A DNA stretch of 64,000 nt, taken from assembly GCA_903887415.1 (NCBI GenBank), contig CAISPO010000025.1, positions 1-64,000 on the forward strand. Reading direction: 5' to 3'. Every line of letters begins with the position of its first letter. Within the stretch, counting starts at the first letter, position 1. The position numbers were made by a program, and so were the translations under genes. The DNA comes from an uncultured Bacteroidota bacterium. GTDB lineage: Bacteria > Bacteroidota > Bacteroidia > Chitinophagales > Chitinophagaceae. Below are positions 7,984 to 17,982 of this stretch, piece by piece. Below the pieces are notes generated by a model that searched no databases, was not told where the DNA came from, and saw only the letters and a list, made by a program, of their open reading frames with translations.

Positions 7984-8850
7984 ATGTATAAAGCATTATT
8001 GACAATATTGTTTTCGGTAGTATTGACGCCTGTTTTCGGGCAAAAGGCTATTGATACGTTCAAGCTCTATTTCGACCTTAATGTCTCTGTGCTCAATGAT
8101 AAAATGGAAAAGAAAATTGACTTGCTCGTTTACAATGATAAAATAATAAGCGGCAGTAAAGTGATGATCATCGGCTATGCCGATTTCCTTGGCTCTGAGG
8201 GCCACAATAAGGACCTTTCCATTTGGCGGGCTGAAAGCGTGAAAGCCTATCTCGTGGAGAACGGCGTGAATGCAAGTGATATTACGCTTTGTGAGGGTAA
8301 GGGTGAGATAGACCGCACTTCAAAAGAAAAAGGCGGGTTCCCTGCCGACAGGCGGGTGGATATTGTTGTGAATAACAGGGTTAAGACAAATATATCCGGG
8401 CTTCCCGGAAAAGACACAGGCAAAAAAAAGCCAATAGTGACGGCAAATATCAGCGAGATCAGCAAGCTGGGCGCCGGTTCTGTTATTTTGCTGCGCGATG
8501 TTTATTTCCCGTCAGACCGGCACACAATAAGCCCCGAATCAGATGCCACGCTTGAGCGCTTGTATGCAGTGCTGGATGCCAACCCTAAACTGAAGATCAG
8601 TATTGAAGGGCATGTATGCTGTATAAACCCTGAAGCGCCTGACGCGCTGGACATTGAAACAGGGGAGGCCCATTTATCCGTTAATCGTGCCCGGGAGATA
8701 TACAATTACCTTGTGAACAGGGGCATTGATCCGCAAAGGCTTACCTACGCAGGTTTTGGCAGGAGCAGGCCTGTGGCGCCGGCAGAAAAAACCGATGAAG
8801 ACAAGGAGCGCAACAGGCGCGTGGAAATACGCATCATCAGCAACAAATAA
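7984..8850 (+). CDS. Tandem OmpA-domain cell-envelope protein
   Basis: This 288-residue protein is counted from ATG 7984, which begins a clear signal peptide, MYKALLTILFSVVLTPVFGQ. An in-frame extension to 7870 would put the signal 38 residues in and cross the palindrome, so I reject it. Two OmpA-like peptidoglycan-binding domains follow. The first, about residues 22-140, has SVKAYLVENGV and ends ADRRVDIVVNN. The second, about 165-287, has VYFPSDRHTISPES, ISIEGHVCC, NRAREIYNYLVNRGI, LTYAGFGRSRPV and ERNRRVEIRI. It probably ties the outer membrane or a secreted assembly to peptidoglycan. No lipobox and no beta-barrel are present. Confidence 0.85.
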   Translation: MYKALLTILFSVVLTPVFGQKAIDTFKLYFDLNVSVLNDKMEKKIDLLVYNDKIISGSKVMIIGYADFLGSEGHNKDLSIWRAESVKAYLVENGVNASDITLCEGKGEIDRTSKEKGGFPADRRVDIVVNNRVKTNISGLPGKDTGKKKPIVTANISEISKLGAGSVILLRDVYFPSDRHTISPESDATLERLYAVLDANPKLKISIEGHVCCINPEAPDALDIETGEAHLSVNRAREIYNYLVNRGIDPQRLTYAGFGRSRPVAPAEKTDEDKERNRRVEIRIISNK

Positions 8851-8894
8851 CACCGTTCAGCATACATACAAGCGAGACATTCGCACACAACTAA

Positions 8895-8921
8895 TAGAGA
8901 CGTTGCACCGCAACGTCTCTA
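8895..8921. repeat. 12-bp stem-loop repeat
   Basis: TAGAGACGTTGC and GCAACGTCTCTA are perfect complements around a 3-base loop. The hairpin lies between the convergent OmpA-like and sod genes, where it could end transcription from both sides. Its REP-like form suggests a dispersed element. Confidence 0.7.
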
Positions 8922-8936
8922 TATAACATAAATACA

Positions 8937-9000
8937 ACACGCGCTTGGCGGTCTTAAAAACAAAATGATAGAACTGCCGTCTTTGCGGCGAGAAACCTTT
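8937..9000. repeat. Dispersed intergenic repeat, TTTGCG family (copy 2)
   Basis: The stretch CGCGCTTGGCGGTCTTAAAA followed by CAAAATGATAGAACTGCC and GTCTTTGCGGCGAGAAACC matches, with differences, the tandem units at 21238-21421. The orientation is the same as there. No coding function is apparent. Confidence 0.6.
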
Positions 9001-9030
9001 ACCCTCTGTGAGAGATTTTCGCGTGGAAAA

Positions 9031-9633
9031 TTATCGTGCTGCTTTATAGCGCATTGATACAGCATCCCAGTTTATTACGTTCCATATTTCTTTCAGGTAG
9101 TCGGGTCGCCTGTTTTGATACTTCAGGTAATAGGCATGTTCCCATACATCTATTCCCAGTACAGGCATCCCTTTCACTTCAGCAATATCCATCAGCGGGT
9201 TATCCTGGTTCGGTGTAGAGCTTACTATCAGTTTGCCGTCATTTACCAGCAGCCATGCCCAGCCGCTGCCAAAGCGCGTAGTGCCGGCCGTGTTCATCTT
9301 TTCTTTTAATGCATCCAGTGAGCCAAACGTCTCATTGATCGCTGTTGCCAGGTCTCCGGTTGGCTGCGGCGCGCCTTTGCCCAGTATGTTCCAGAATAAG
9401 GTATGGTTAAAATGGCCGCCGCCATTGTTGCGCACCGCTGCCGGGTATGCCGAAATGTTAGCCATCAGTTCTTCAAGCGTTTTGTTTTCGCCATCGCTGC
9501 CGGCAAGCGCTTTGTTCAGGTTGTCCACATACGCCTGGTGGTGCTTGTCATGGTGTATCTGCATGGTTTGAGCGTCAATGTGTGGTTCCAGTGCATCGAA
9601 TGCATACGGTAATGCGGGGAGTGAGAATGCCAT
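9031..9633 (-). CDS. Superoxide dismutase, Mn type (Mn/Fe family)
   Basis: This 200-residue cytoplasmic enzyme converts superoxide to oxygen and hydrogen peroxide. It opens with the family signature [16 protein letters not shown]. The metal ligands are His27 (IHHDKHH), His77 ([11 protein letters not shown]), Asp162 and His166 ([19 protein letters not shown]). Gln143 in NQDNPLM and the triple glycine at 71-73 favour a manganese rather than an iron enzyme. Length is normal for the family. No signal peptide is present. It is a single-gene unit with a -7 box about 40 nt upstream, and its end faces the OmpA-like gene across a hairpin and repeat. Confidence 0.97.
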   Translation of the reverse strand: MAFSLPALPYAFDALEPHIDAQTMQIHHDKHHQAYVDNLNKALAGSDGENKTLEELMANISAYPAAVRNNGGGHFNHTLFWNILGKGAPQPTGDLATAINETFGSLDALKEKMNTAGTTRFGSGWAWLLVNDGKLIVSSTPNQDNPLMDIAEVKGMPVLGIDVWEHAYYLKYQNRRPDYLKEIWNVINWDAVSMRYKAAR

Positions 9634-9671
9634 AATTATTGGTTTTAGTGTTGGTGAGTTGTTTTATGTTT

Positions 9672-9679
9672 CAAAGATA
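9672..9679 (-). promoter_or_regulatory. -7 promoter box of the superoxide dismutase gene
   Basis: On the minus strand this reads TATCTTTG, an exact fit to TAnnTTTG, 38 bp before the ATG. A clear -33 TTTG is not visible at the right distance; only a T-run is there. Confidence 0.5.
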
Positions 9680-9737
9680 ATTGAATCAGGATCGAAAAAT
9701 GAGTTACCAGGAATAAGAAATTGAGATACTGGTATAA

Positions 9738-9860
9738 TTAAACTCTTGCAAAAACATCATGCCCGAGCCAATTTATAACTTCGGCCTCCATATAGAGAGA
9801 GCGAACCTCATGCCTGCCGATGGCCGGTTCATTCTGCTTCACCTTTCCTTTGGAGTCCAT
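9738..9860 (-). other. Possible 40-codon open frame in the gap before the first giant gene
   Basis: The 535-bp gap from 9634 to 10168 contains a minus-strand frame of 40 codons from ATG 9860 to TAA 9738. It has an ordinary, non-repetitive composition (for example AIGRHEVRSLYMEAEV), and the frame continues open upstream as RPSGG. It could be a small protein, a gene remnant or part of a dispersed element. No promoter or ribosome site supports it. A plus-strand TATTTTTG at 9979-9986 fits the -7 consensus and may start the giant gene's transcript with a leader of about 175 nt. Confidence 0.25.
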
Positions 9861-10168
9861 GCCGCCGGAAGGACGTAACGCGCGAGAGGAGGTGCCCTTT
9901 TTTTAATCAAAAACTATAAAAAATGCAAACGATTAGTTAACGGCATTATTTTATACGTCCGATTTATATTCGTAGAATTATTTTTGTGGCAAATGTGGCG
10001 AATTTAGTGCGCCAATTGTTTTGTTATGAACGAAAACAAATTATCTTTATCCCCGTGATTGAAAATACGAGTTTACTTTTTACAGTAAGCAAAGTATTTT
10101 TAATTAGTTTTTATTGTAACAAAATACAGCTTTATCCTAAGTCAAAAATCATCGCAAACAACTGTTTT

Positions 10169-13100
10169 ATGAAAAAAAACTTACCCCTTTATCTGCGCTC
10201 CCTTCTGTTATCAGGGCTCTTTTTATTGACCGGTCACGGGGCTTTCGCCAGCCACCTTGTTGGTATGGACCTAAGTTATCAGTGGATCAGCGGTAACCAA
10301 TACCAGGTGACAGTTGTAGCATATGGTAACTGCGGCGCGGCGTCATATGCAGCCTTTGAAACCCTGGAAACTGCCCACCCACAGGTTTGTGTGTATAATG
10401 GGACAACCTTATTTGCGACACTCTCATGCTCCATAGATGCGGCCAATTCAAATCTGCTTTCGGCCCAGGTTTGTACTGCTGATACCGGCCTTACAACATG
10501 TACGGATACTGCGTACACGATAATAGGGATCAAAAAGTTTACTTATCATGCTACGGTTACGCTGAGCGGCGCCTCGGCTGACTGGCGCTTTATTTTCGCC
10601 GGCTACATGGGTACTTCGACTGCTGCCGGACGTGCAGCATCTATCACCAACATTATGAATCCGGGCACCACCTTTACCACAATGGTGGACACACTTAATA
10701 ATACTTATTTCAATAGTACATCGCCAACCCTGGCTGTTGAACCAACGCCATATTATTGCCTGAATGATGCAGATTCCTACGCCCCTGGTGCGACAGCAGA
10801 CGGGATAGATAGTTTACACTTTTTGCTCACCTCGGGGCTCAATGGTTCGGGAGGCGCAACATGTGCTTCCACAACCCCGGCTGTTACCTACCTGGGTGGG
10901 TATAGCGCCACCGCTCCTTTATCGGTTGTTGCTGGTTCACAAACATTTAATTCACTAACAGGGCATCTTAACTTTACGCCAAATATCGTTCAGCGATCGC
11001 TGGTCGTCTATAATATTGAGCAATACCGTAACGATACGTTCGCGGGTACCATGATGCGCGAAATGACATTCCTGGTACAGACTTGTACCCAAACACCACC
11101 TTGGGGTGGCATAGTTTCCTCTACAGGAAGCGGCCTCGTCGTTGATAGCCTTGATTATCACATATGTGCCAATTCAGGGGCATTCACACTCAGTATGAAC
11201 CCGGTAGAAGCAGGAGGCACTGCAAACATTACTGTAACTTCATCCGGTTTACCTACCGGGGCTACTGTGAACGTGGTAAACAATGGTACTCCGACACCAA
11301 ATGTTACTTTCTCTTGGACATCTACAGGAGTCGCCGCCGGAACTTACACGTTCTACCTGATATATACCGATAATAGCTGTCCTATCAATAGTCAGTCAAC
11401 CTACGGATTTAATGTTACTATCAACTCACTTGGCGTAATAACTGGCACACCAACAGTCTGCACAGGGGGCACAACTAATTTGACGGACGCAACATCCGGC
11501 GGTGTGTGGAGCAGCAGCAACGGCAACGCTACCGTTGGTACAGGCACTGGTGTTGTTACGGGTAACACTGTCGGCACAGCAACTATCACTTATGCGGTCG
11601 GTACTTGTAATGTTACCCAGGTAGTTACTGTTACGTCAGCGATCGCAGCTATTTCACCGGCTTCGCTTGCCGTTTGTGTTGGCGATACCATCTATGTGTC
11701 AGATGCAACTGCTGGTGGTGCCTGGAGTGGCAGTGATGGTACGATAGCTCAGGTCGGAGGAACTGGACCGGGAACCGGATTTGTTATAGGTTTCACTGCC
11801 GGTACGGTTACGGTATCTTATACCATAGGCGCATGTTCTGCGTTGGCGACCGCCACTGTAAATGCAGCGCCAGCGGCAATAACTCCCGCGGGCGGTGTTG
11901 TATGTATTGGTAACACGCTTAGTCTTTCGGATGTAACAACCGGCGGTACATGGAGTGCCAGTAACGGGGATGCAACAGTGGTCGGTGGACTAGTCACGGG
12001 GGCTGCGTCCGGCGTTGATGAAATTTCTTATACAGTAGGCGGTTGTTCCACAAGTGTGGCCGTAACCGTTGATCCAGCGGTTGCAGCTATAACCCCGTCT
12101 CCGGTTACACTTTGTATCGGCGGCACATTACAACTTTCCGATGTTACTGCCGGTGGCACATGGAGCAGCAGCAATACTGCTGTAGCAACAATTTCAGGTA
12201 CAGGCCTGGTAAGCGGTCTCGCCACAGGAACTACGGTCATTTCTTATATCACTGCAGGATGTTTTGTAACTACGATAGCTACCGTGAATACAGCAGCCTC
12301 ACCGATTACCCCCGCTACAGCAACGGTATGTAGGGGCGCTACTGTAAATCTCACCGATGTAACCACCGGCGGTACCTGGAGTGCAACCAATGGCAATGCT
12401 ACGGTTAGCGGTACCGGCGTAGTAACGGGTGTTAATGCTGGTACGGTTACTATTTCTTATATTATCGGCGCTTGTTTTTCAACTGCTACAGTTACGGTGA
12501 ATGCAGGCGCTGCAGCGATCACACCGGCAGTGGTTACCATCTGCCTTGGCGGAACTGCTAATTTGACTGACGCAAGCGGCGGCGGCGCATGGAGCAGTAG
12601 TAACACGGGTGTTGCAACTGTTTCCGGAACTGGTGTTGTTACCGGCAGCGGAGTAGGTACTGCAACTATTTCTTATACTATCGGTACTTGTTCCGCAACA
12701 GATATTGTTACCGTAAATTCGGCTCCCGTTGCTATTGTTCCAGCAAGCACTTCAGTTTGTACAGGCAGCACGGTAAATCTTACAGATGCCACTAGTGGCG
12801 GCGTGTGGAGCAGCAGCAACGGCGATGCTACTGTGAGCGGCACCGGCGTAGTTACCGGTGTTACGGCTGGCGCAGTTACCATTTCTTATTCTATTGGCAC
12901 CTGCACTTCAATTGCAGTTGTTACAGTAAATCAAACACCTGGCCCGATCAATCCCACGGTTACTACTATTTGTTTAGGTGGTTCAGCCAATCTTACTGAT
13001 GGAACCGCCGGTGGTGCTTGGAGTTCTGGTTCAACAGGCGTTGCTACGATCACGGGTGGCGGCACTGTGACCGGTGTCGGCGTCGGCACAGCGACAATCT

Positions 13101-16100
13101 CTTATACGCTTTCTGGTTGTACAGCTACAAACATCGTTACTGTAAACAATGCTCCGTCAGCGATCACTCCCGCAGGCGCTACGGTTTGTACCGGCGCTAC
13201 AGTTAATCTGACGGATGCTACTTCAGGCGGTGTTTGGAGTGCAAGCAACGGTAATGCCAATGTGGGTGGCACTGGTATAGTTACTGGTGTGGCCGCAGGT
13301 ACGGTTACTATTTCTTACGCTATCGGCACTTGTATTGTTACGGCAATTGTAACAGTTAACACAGGTGTTGCAGCGATCTCCCCTTCTTCCATTAATCTTT
13401 GTATCGGTAATACAGCAACGGTAAGTGATGCCGTAGCTGGCGGCGCGTGGAGCAGCAGCAATGGTAATGCTACCGTTTCTGCAGGTGGACTGGTTACTGG
13501 TGTTGTTTCAGGTACTTCTCTTATATCTTATACTTTAGGCAGTTGCACGGCCACCATCGTAGCTAATGTTGCGGCAAGCCCATCTGCTATTTCTCCCGCT
13601 ACTGCCACCGTTTGTGCAGGCGCCACCATCACAATGTCTGATGCAGTTGCCGGCGGCGGCTGGAGCAGCAGCAATGGTAACGCAACCGCTATCGCGGGTG
13701 TTATTACGGGTGTTACCGCAGGTACTTCTACCATCACTTATGCCATCGGCACCTGTATTGCAACAGCAACCGTTACGGTATTCCCTGCACCTAATGCCGG
13801 AGCGATAGTTTCGGCCGCTACTCAGATCTGTCCCGGCGCATCAATACAAATGACCGACTCAATAGCTGGTGGTACTTGGAGCGTGAGCAATGGTAACGCT
13901 ACTGTTTCAGGCACAGGCCTCGTTACCGGCGTAACGCTTGGTACGGACGTCGTTTCTTATTCAGTAACAACCGGTTGTGGCACTGTTTCTGCCCTGCTTA
14001 CTGTTACGGTTTCCGCTACCGCAGGTTCAGGTTCTATACTTGGCCCGCTGACCATATGCGTTGGTTCATTCGATATCTATCTTGATTTCACTACCGGCGG
14101 TACCTGGGCGCTTACAAATGGTAATGCGGTTATATCGCCTGTTGGTGTGGTAACGGCAATAACAGCAGGCCCCGAAACAATAATTTATACCGTTCCCGGT
14201 GCATGTTCTTCTTCAACTTTGAATGTTACCATTGTTCCTGCCACATTGGGTGCAGGTACTATCCTGGGCCCTACAAGCATCTGTATGGGTTCTACAGTTA
14301 CCTTGTCTGATCCTTCAGCTCCCGGTGGAGTTTGGACCATGACCAATGGCCATGCAACCATCAATGGTTCAACCGGTGTTGTAAACACAGTATCTCCTGG
14401 ATTGGACACCGTAATGTATGTACTTACTACAGCTTGCGGCACTTACACAGCTACTTCTACCATGAATGTGGATGCTTCTTCAACACCATCTGCTATCGGT
14501 GGGCCATCCACAGTATGCGTAGGCAATATCATTTTACTGACAGACGCTGACCTAGGCGGTGCATGGAGCAGCAGCAATGCGCACGCTACCGTTACTCCCG
14601 GTGTTGGTGATGTTACAGGTGTATCGGCAGGCATAGACACGATCAAATATACCGTGATCAATGGTTGCGGCCTCGGTTCAACCACTAAGGTGATCACTGT
14701 TATGCCTTCACCTGGTGCAGGCACTATCACCGGCGCAAGCAGCGTTTGTATCGGTGCTACCATAGCGCTTACTGATCTTACTACGGGCGGTATCTGGAGC
14801 GCTACAAATGGCAATGCTACAATCAGCGCAATAGGCCATGTTACCGGTGTTACTGCCGGCATGGATACGATCCTCTACACAATAACCGCAGCTTGCGGTG
14901 CGATCAGCGCAGAAAAAATAATAACTGTTAATTCAGTAGGTGATGCCGGCATTATCCTTGGCCCAGACAGTTTGTGTGTTGGTACTAACATCACATTACT
15001 CGACTTTACGCCTGGTGGCGTATGGACTGCGGGTAACGGTAATGCTACCGTACTTGGCGGTGTTGTTACTGGTGTTGCCAACGGTACAGTGCCGATATCT
15101 TATACTGTTTCCACTTCTTGCGGTTCGGGTTCGGCTGTCAAGATAGTTAACGTAATGTCTCCGGGTGGTGATCCGGGTATCATCGTTGGTATCGATGCGG
15201 TTTGTGTTGGTTCTGCTATCACACTTACAGATACGGTTGCAGGCGGCATATGGGCTACCAGCAACGACAATGCTATCCTCCTCGGCCCTGGCATCGTTTC
15301 GGGCGTCACTCCGGGTATCGATTCTATATTCTATGTAGTGACCAATATGTGCGGAACAAATGAAGCACGCAAGATTATAACCATTAACCCAAGCCCCACA
15401 GTACCGGCTATTACCGGCCCTACTGCTCAGTGCGTGGGCACAAACATGACATTAGGCGATGGCCTTGGCGGTGGTATCTGGACCAGCAGCGATAATACCA
15501 TCGCTACCGTGAACCTGACTACAGGTATTGTTACCGGCACAGGCGCTGGTATTGCCACTATCAGTTATACGGTAACCAATGGCTTCGGTTGCCCTGCATC
15601 TGCAGTATCTCCGGATACGGTTAGCAATGCTGTTACGGTAGCGCCGATTACCGGCAGTCCTTCACTTTGCTTTGGCGGATTGTCCGTATTGGCTGATACA
15701 ACCGCCGGTGGTGTATGGAGCAGCAGCGATGCAACAATTGCATCAGTGGACGCTTCTGGAAATGTTACTGGTGCCGGCGCAGGTATAGCTACTATCAGCT
15801 ATACAGTGACAGGCCCATGTAACACTGCATTTGCAACACTTTCTGTTACTGTGAATCCATTGCCGGCAATATCACCCATATCCGGTAGCGGCAATGTATG
15901 TCTCTCAGGCACTACTGCAGTATCTGATGCAACCGCAGGCGGTGTATGGAGCAGCAGCGATACAACTATACTTACAATAGATCCGGTAACAGGTGTTGTT
16001 ACTGGCGTAACGTCCGGCACTGCTAATGTGATATATACAGTCACAAGTGCTGCGGGTTGTTCTTCCTCAGTTTCAGTTGCCTATACAGTGGATACACCTC

Positions 16101-17503
16101 CGGTTGTGGCCGCAATAACAGGTACGCCTGTTGAATGTGTAGGCACTTCAACAACACTTGCCGATGGCACAGGCGGCGGCGTATGGAGTACAGGTGACAT
16201 CACCATAGCTACTGTGGATGCGTTCGGTAAGGTATCCGGCGTGGCAGTAGGTACTACCTTGGTCAGCTATACAGTAACGGATGGCGTGGGCTGTTCCGTT
16301 TCTGCAACTGTTTCTGATACGGTTACTACGATGCCGGTTACAACTCCTATTACAGGAACAATGAGTGTATGTGTAGGTGCTACTACTGCTTTATCTAACT
16401 CGGTAAGCGGTGGCGCATGGAGCAGCAATGATGTTACCCTGGCAACGGTTGATCCGGTAACGGGTATCGTAACTGGTGTAGGCGCTGGCTCAGACTTCAT
16501 CTTCTATACAGTTACCAATGCCTGCGGTTCCGTGGTCGATTCGGCTACAGTTACCGTTAACGCATCCCCTGTTGTAGGTCCTATATTCGCAACATTCTCT
16601 TCGGTATGTATCGGCACAACAATTACCCTTACAGATGCTACAACCGGTGGTGTATGGAGCAGCAGTGACGATACCGTTGCTACTATCGATGCTTCGGGTG
16701 TGGTAACCGGCCTCATGGCTGGTACAGTTACTATGTACTACACAGTTACGAGTGGTGGCTGTTCGGGTACGGCTTCAATTATCCTGAACGTTTCTTCTGC
16801 TACTACAGGTGTAGCTGTCGTTCCGGCTTCTGCAACGCTTTGCCACGGCAACAATGTGAACATGCACGTGACTGCAATAATACCAGGTATGACCTACCAG
16901 TGGCTCCTCAATGGCAACATTATACCGGGCGCTACCAATTCTGGTTATATAGCAGACACAGCGGGTACTTATTCCCTCGAAGTGAACAATGGCAGTTGCA
17001 GCATGACCATCAGCGGCACAGTGGTATCGGCACAGCCAAACCCGGTTATCGGCTTCAACACACCGAATGTATTATACACCGGTTCGTTCTTTGCTTACCA
17101 GTGGTATAAGAATGGGGTTGCTATCTCCGGCGCTAACAGCAGCACTTACTACGAAACAACGCCTGGCGATTATACAGTGGTGGTTACTGACATCAACGGA
17201 TGTACCGATACTTCGGCTGCTTACCTCCTCGGCGGCGGCGGTGGTGGTACGGGCGTAGGCAATGTGGCAAATGCGGGCAATATCCGCATATTCCCTAACC
17301 CTGCTACTTCTTCACTCAACATTGATGCTCCGATGAAAGTGAATGTGTCCCTGCTGAGTGTGGACGGCAAGACGCTCATTTCTCAGAAAGATGCAACAGC
17401 AATAGACATCAGTGCGCTTCCAAACGGTATGTACCTCATCATGATCTACAATGAAAACGATGTACTGATCCGTACTTCGAAATTCGTGAAGTCAGAACAA
17501 TAG
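10169..17503 (+). CDS. Giant T9SS-secreted surface protein with 24 BIG2-like modules
   Basis: This 2444-residue protein is counted from ATG 10169, which begins a signal peptide cut after Ala27 (GAFA/SHLVG). An upstream extension to 9986 has no export signal and is rejected. Residues about 28-395 form an N-terminal domain starting SHLVGMDLSYQW, a type common at the front of Bacteroidota gliding-associated surface proteins. From about residue 420 to 2210 come 24 modules of roughly 70-80 residues. Each carries a VCxG motif, LTDATxGGxWSSS, VTGVxAGT and usually a second Cys, as in BIG2 Ig-like domains. Two further Ig-like segments (YQWLLNG, YQWYKNG) and a Gly-rich linker precede a type A sorting domain (about 2372-2444: IRIFPNPATSSLNI to ISALPNGMYLIMI). 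It should be exported by T9SS and displayed or released. An adhesive or matrix role is inferred. Confidence 0.88.
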   Translation: MKKNLPLYLRSLLLSGLFLLTGHGAFASHLVGMDLSYQWISGNQYQVTVVAYGNCGAASYAAFETLETAHPQVCVYNGTTLFATLSCSIDAANSNLLSAQVCTADTGLTTCTDTAYTIIGIKKFTYHATVTLSGASADWRFIFAGYMGTSTAAGRAASITNIMNPGTTFTTMVDTLNNTYFNSTSPTLAVEPTPYYCLNDADSYAPGATADGIDSLHFLLTSGLNGSGGATCASTTPAVTYLGGYSATAPLSVVAGSQTFNSLTGHLNFTPNIVQRSLVVYNIEQYRNDTFAGTMMREMTFLVQTCTQTPPWGGIVSSTGSGLVVDSLDYHICANSGAFTLSMNPVEAGGTANITVTSSGLPTGATVNVVNNGTPTPNVTFSWTSTGVAAGTYTFYLIYTDNSCPINSQSTYGFNVTINSLGVITGTPTVCTGGTTNLTDATSGGVWSSSNGNATVGTGTGVVTGNTVGTATITYAVGTCNVTQVVTVTSAIAAISPASLAVCVGDTIYVSDATAGGAWSGSDGTIAQVGGTGPGTGFVIGFTAGTVTVSYTIGACSALATATVNAAPAAITPAGGVVCIGNTLSLSDVTTGGTWSASNGDATVVGGLVTGAASGVDEISYTVGGCSTSVAVTVDPAVAAITPSPVTLCIGGTLQLSDVTAGGTWSSSNTAVATISGTGLVSGLATGTTVISYITAGCFVTTIATVNTAASPITPATATVCRGATVNLTDVTTGGTWSATNGNATVSGTGVVTGVNAGTVTISYIIGACFSTATVTVNAGAAAITPAVVTICLGGTANLTDASGGGAWSSSNTGVATVSGTGVVTGSGVGTATISYTIGTCSATDIVTVNSAPVAIVPASTSVCTGSTVNLTDATSGGVWSSSNGDATVSGTGVVTGVTAGAVTISYSIGTCTSIAVVTVNQTPGPINPTVTTICLGGSANLTDGTAGGAWSSGSTGVATITGGGTVTGVGVGTATISYTLSGCTATNIVTVNNAPSAITPAGATVCTGATVNLTDATSGGVWSASNGNANVGGTGIVTGVAAGTVTISYAIGTCIVTAIVTVNTGVAAISPSSINLCIGNTATVSDAVAGGAWSSSNGNATVSAGGLVTGVVSGTSLISYTLGSCTATIVANVAASPSAISPATATVCAGATITMSDAVAGGGWSSSNGNATAIAGVITGVTAGTSTITYAIGTCIATATVTVFPAPNAGAIVSAATQICPGASIQMTDSIAGGTWSVSNGNATVSGTGLVTGVTLGTDVVSYSVTTGCGTVSALLTVTVSATAGSGSILGPLTICVGSFDIYLDFTTGGTWALTNGNAVISPVGVVTAITAGPETIIYTVPGACSSSTLNVTIVPATLGAGTILGPTSICMGSTVTLSDPSAPGGVWTMTNGHATINGSTGVVNTVSPGLDTVMYVLTTACGTYTATSTMNVDASSTPSAIGGPSTVCVGNIILLTDADLGGAWSSSNAHATVTPGVGDVTGVSAGIDTIKYTVINGCGLGSTTKVITVMPSPGAGTITGASSVCIGATIALTDLTTGGIWSATNGNATISAIGHVTGVTAGMDTILYTITAACGAISAEKIITVNSVGDAGIILGPDSLCVGTNITLLDFTPGGVWTAGNGNATVLGGVVTGVANGTVPISYTVSTSCGSGSAVKIVNVMSPGGDPGIIVGIDAVCVGSAITLTDTVAGGIWATSNDNAILLGPGIVSGVTPGIDSIFYVVTNMCGTNEARKIITINPSPTVPAITGPTAQCVGTNMTLGDGLGGGIWTSSDNTIATVNLTTGIVTGTGAGIATISYTVTNGFGCPASAVSPDTVSNAVTVAPITGSPSLCFGGLSVLADTTAGGVWSSSDATIASVDASGNVTGAGAGIATISYTVTGPCNTAFATLSVTVNPLPAISPISGSGNVCLSGTTAVSDATAGGVWSSSDTTILTIDPVTGVVTGVTSGTANVIYTVTSAAGCSSSVSVAYTVDTPPVVAAITGTPVECVGTSTTLADGTGGGVWSTGDITIATVDAFGKVSGVAVGTTLVSYTVTDGVGCSVSATVSDTVTTMPVTTPITGTMSVCVGATTALSNSVSGGAWSSNDVTLATVDPVTGIVTGVGAGSDFIFYTVTNACGSVVDSATVTVNASPVVGPIFATFSSVCIGTTITLTDATTGGVWSSSDDTVATIDASGVVTGLMAGTVTMYYTVTSGGCSGTASIILNVSSATTGVAVVPASATLCHGNNVNMHVTAIIPGMTYQWLLNGNIIPGATNSGYIADTAGTYSLEVNNGSCSMTISGTVVSAQPNPVIGFNTPNVLYTGSFFAYQWYKNGVAISGANSSTYYETTPGDYTVVVTDINGCTDTSAAYLLGGGGGGTGVGNVANAGNIRIFPNPATSSLNIDAPMKVNVSLLSVDGKTLISQKDATAIDISALPNGMYLIMIYNENDVLIRTSKFVKSEQ
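11430..16800 (+). repeat. Array of 24 BIG2-like coding repeats
   Basis: About 24 diverged copies of a roughly 220-bp unit lie head to tail in frame. The best-conserved DNA is around the Trp codon, TGGAGCAGCAGCAA, which recurs with little change (for example at about 11507, 12161 and 12806). The first dozen units are most alike (CxGxT...GGxWS..NGNATV). Later ones change to SSDxTIATVD. Confidence 0.85.
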
Positions 17504-17520
17504 AAGGTCAAATATTTCAA

Positions 17521-17563
17521 ACGATAAAGCCCGAAGGTTTAGCCTTTGGGCTTTATCGTTTTT
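17521..17563 (+). terminator. Intrinsic terminator after the first giant gene
   Basis: ACGATAAAGCCC (17521-17532) pairs with GGGCTTTATCGT (17548-17559), with an inner AAGG/CCTT extension and a T-run to 17563. It begins 18 bp after the stop codon. Confidence 0.88.
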
Positions 17564-17982
17564 GGTGGAATAAATGTTTAGACATACCAAGCCTGGACGA
17601 ATGATGCCTGCGGAAATGGAAATGCACTATGGGCATGTAAATCACTTTTATTTCGAAGCCCAACTTTGCGGCTCAACAGAGCTAATATTGTGTTTGGCTC
17701 TGACGTGGTCAGAATAATACCAAATTGACAGCTAAATCAAGCATTTTAAATAGCCCCGGTCTTAAGGCCGGGGTATAGGGGCAAGATAATGACTAGGCTT
17801 TAGCCAAAATGCTTGCGATAAATTTAGTCGTCTAAACAGTATAGTACCGTTTAAAAAAGAATTGGTTCATCCAAAAAATGTTGTCCATGAGCACCATATT
17901 CTTTTCCGACATTTGAGCAGGGCTTCGGTCCATATGCAGGCTAACTGCAGAATTTGTTTGAAACTATAAAAAACTATGTTTT
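17564..17982. other. Intergenic stretch without a recognisable gene
   Basis: This 419-bp stretch separates the first giant gene from a lipoprotein gene. The one clear structure is an imperfect palindrome at 17754-17773, CCCCGG/CCGGGG around CTTAAG. Frames are short and broken. I see no promoter that fits the consensus well. Confidence 0.5.

Noticed and set aside
9986-10168. Upstream start of the first giant gene at GTG 9986
   Set aside because: It would place a clear signal peptide 61 residues inside the protein; ATG 10169 fits an exported protein.
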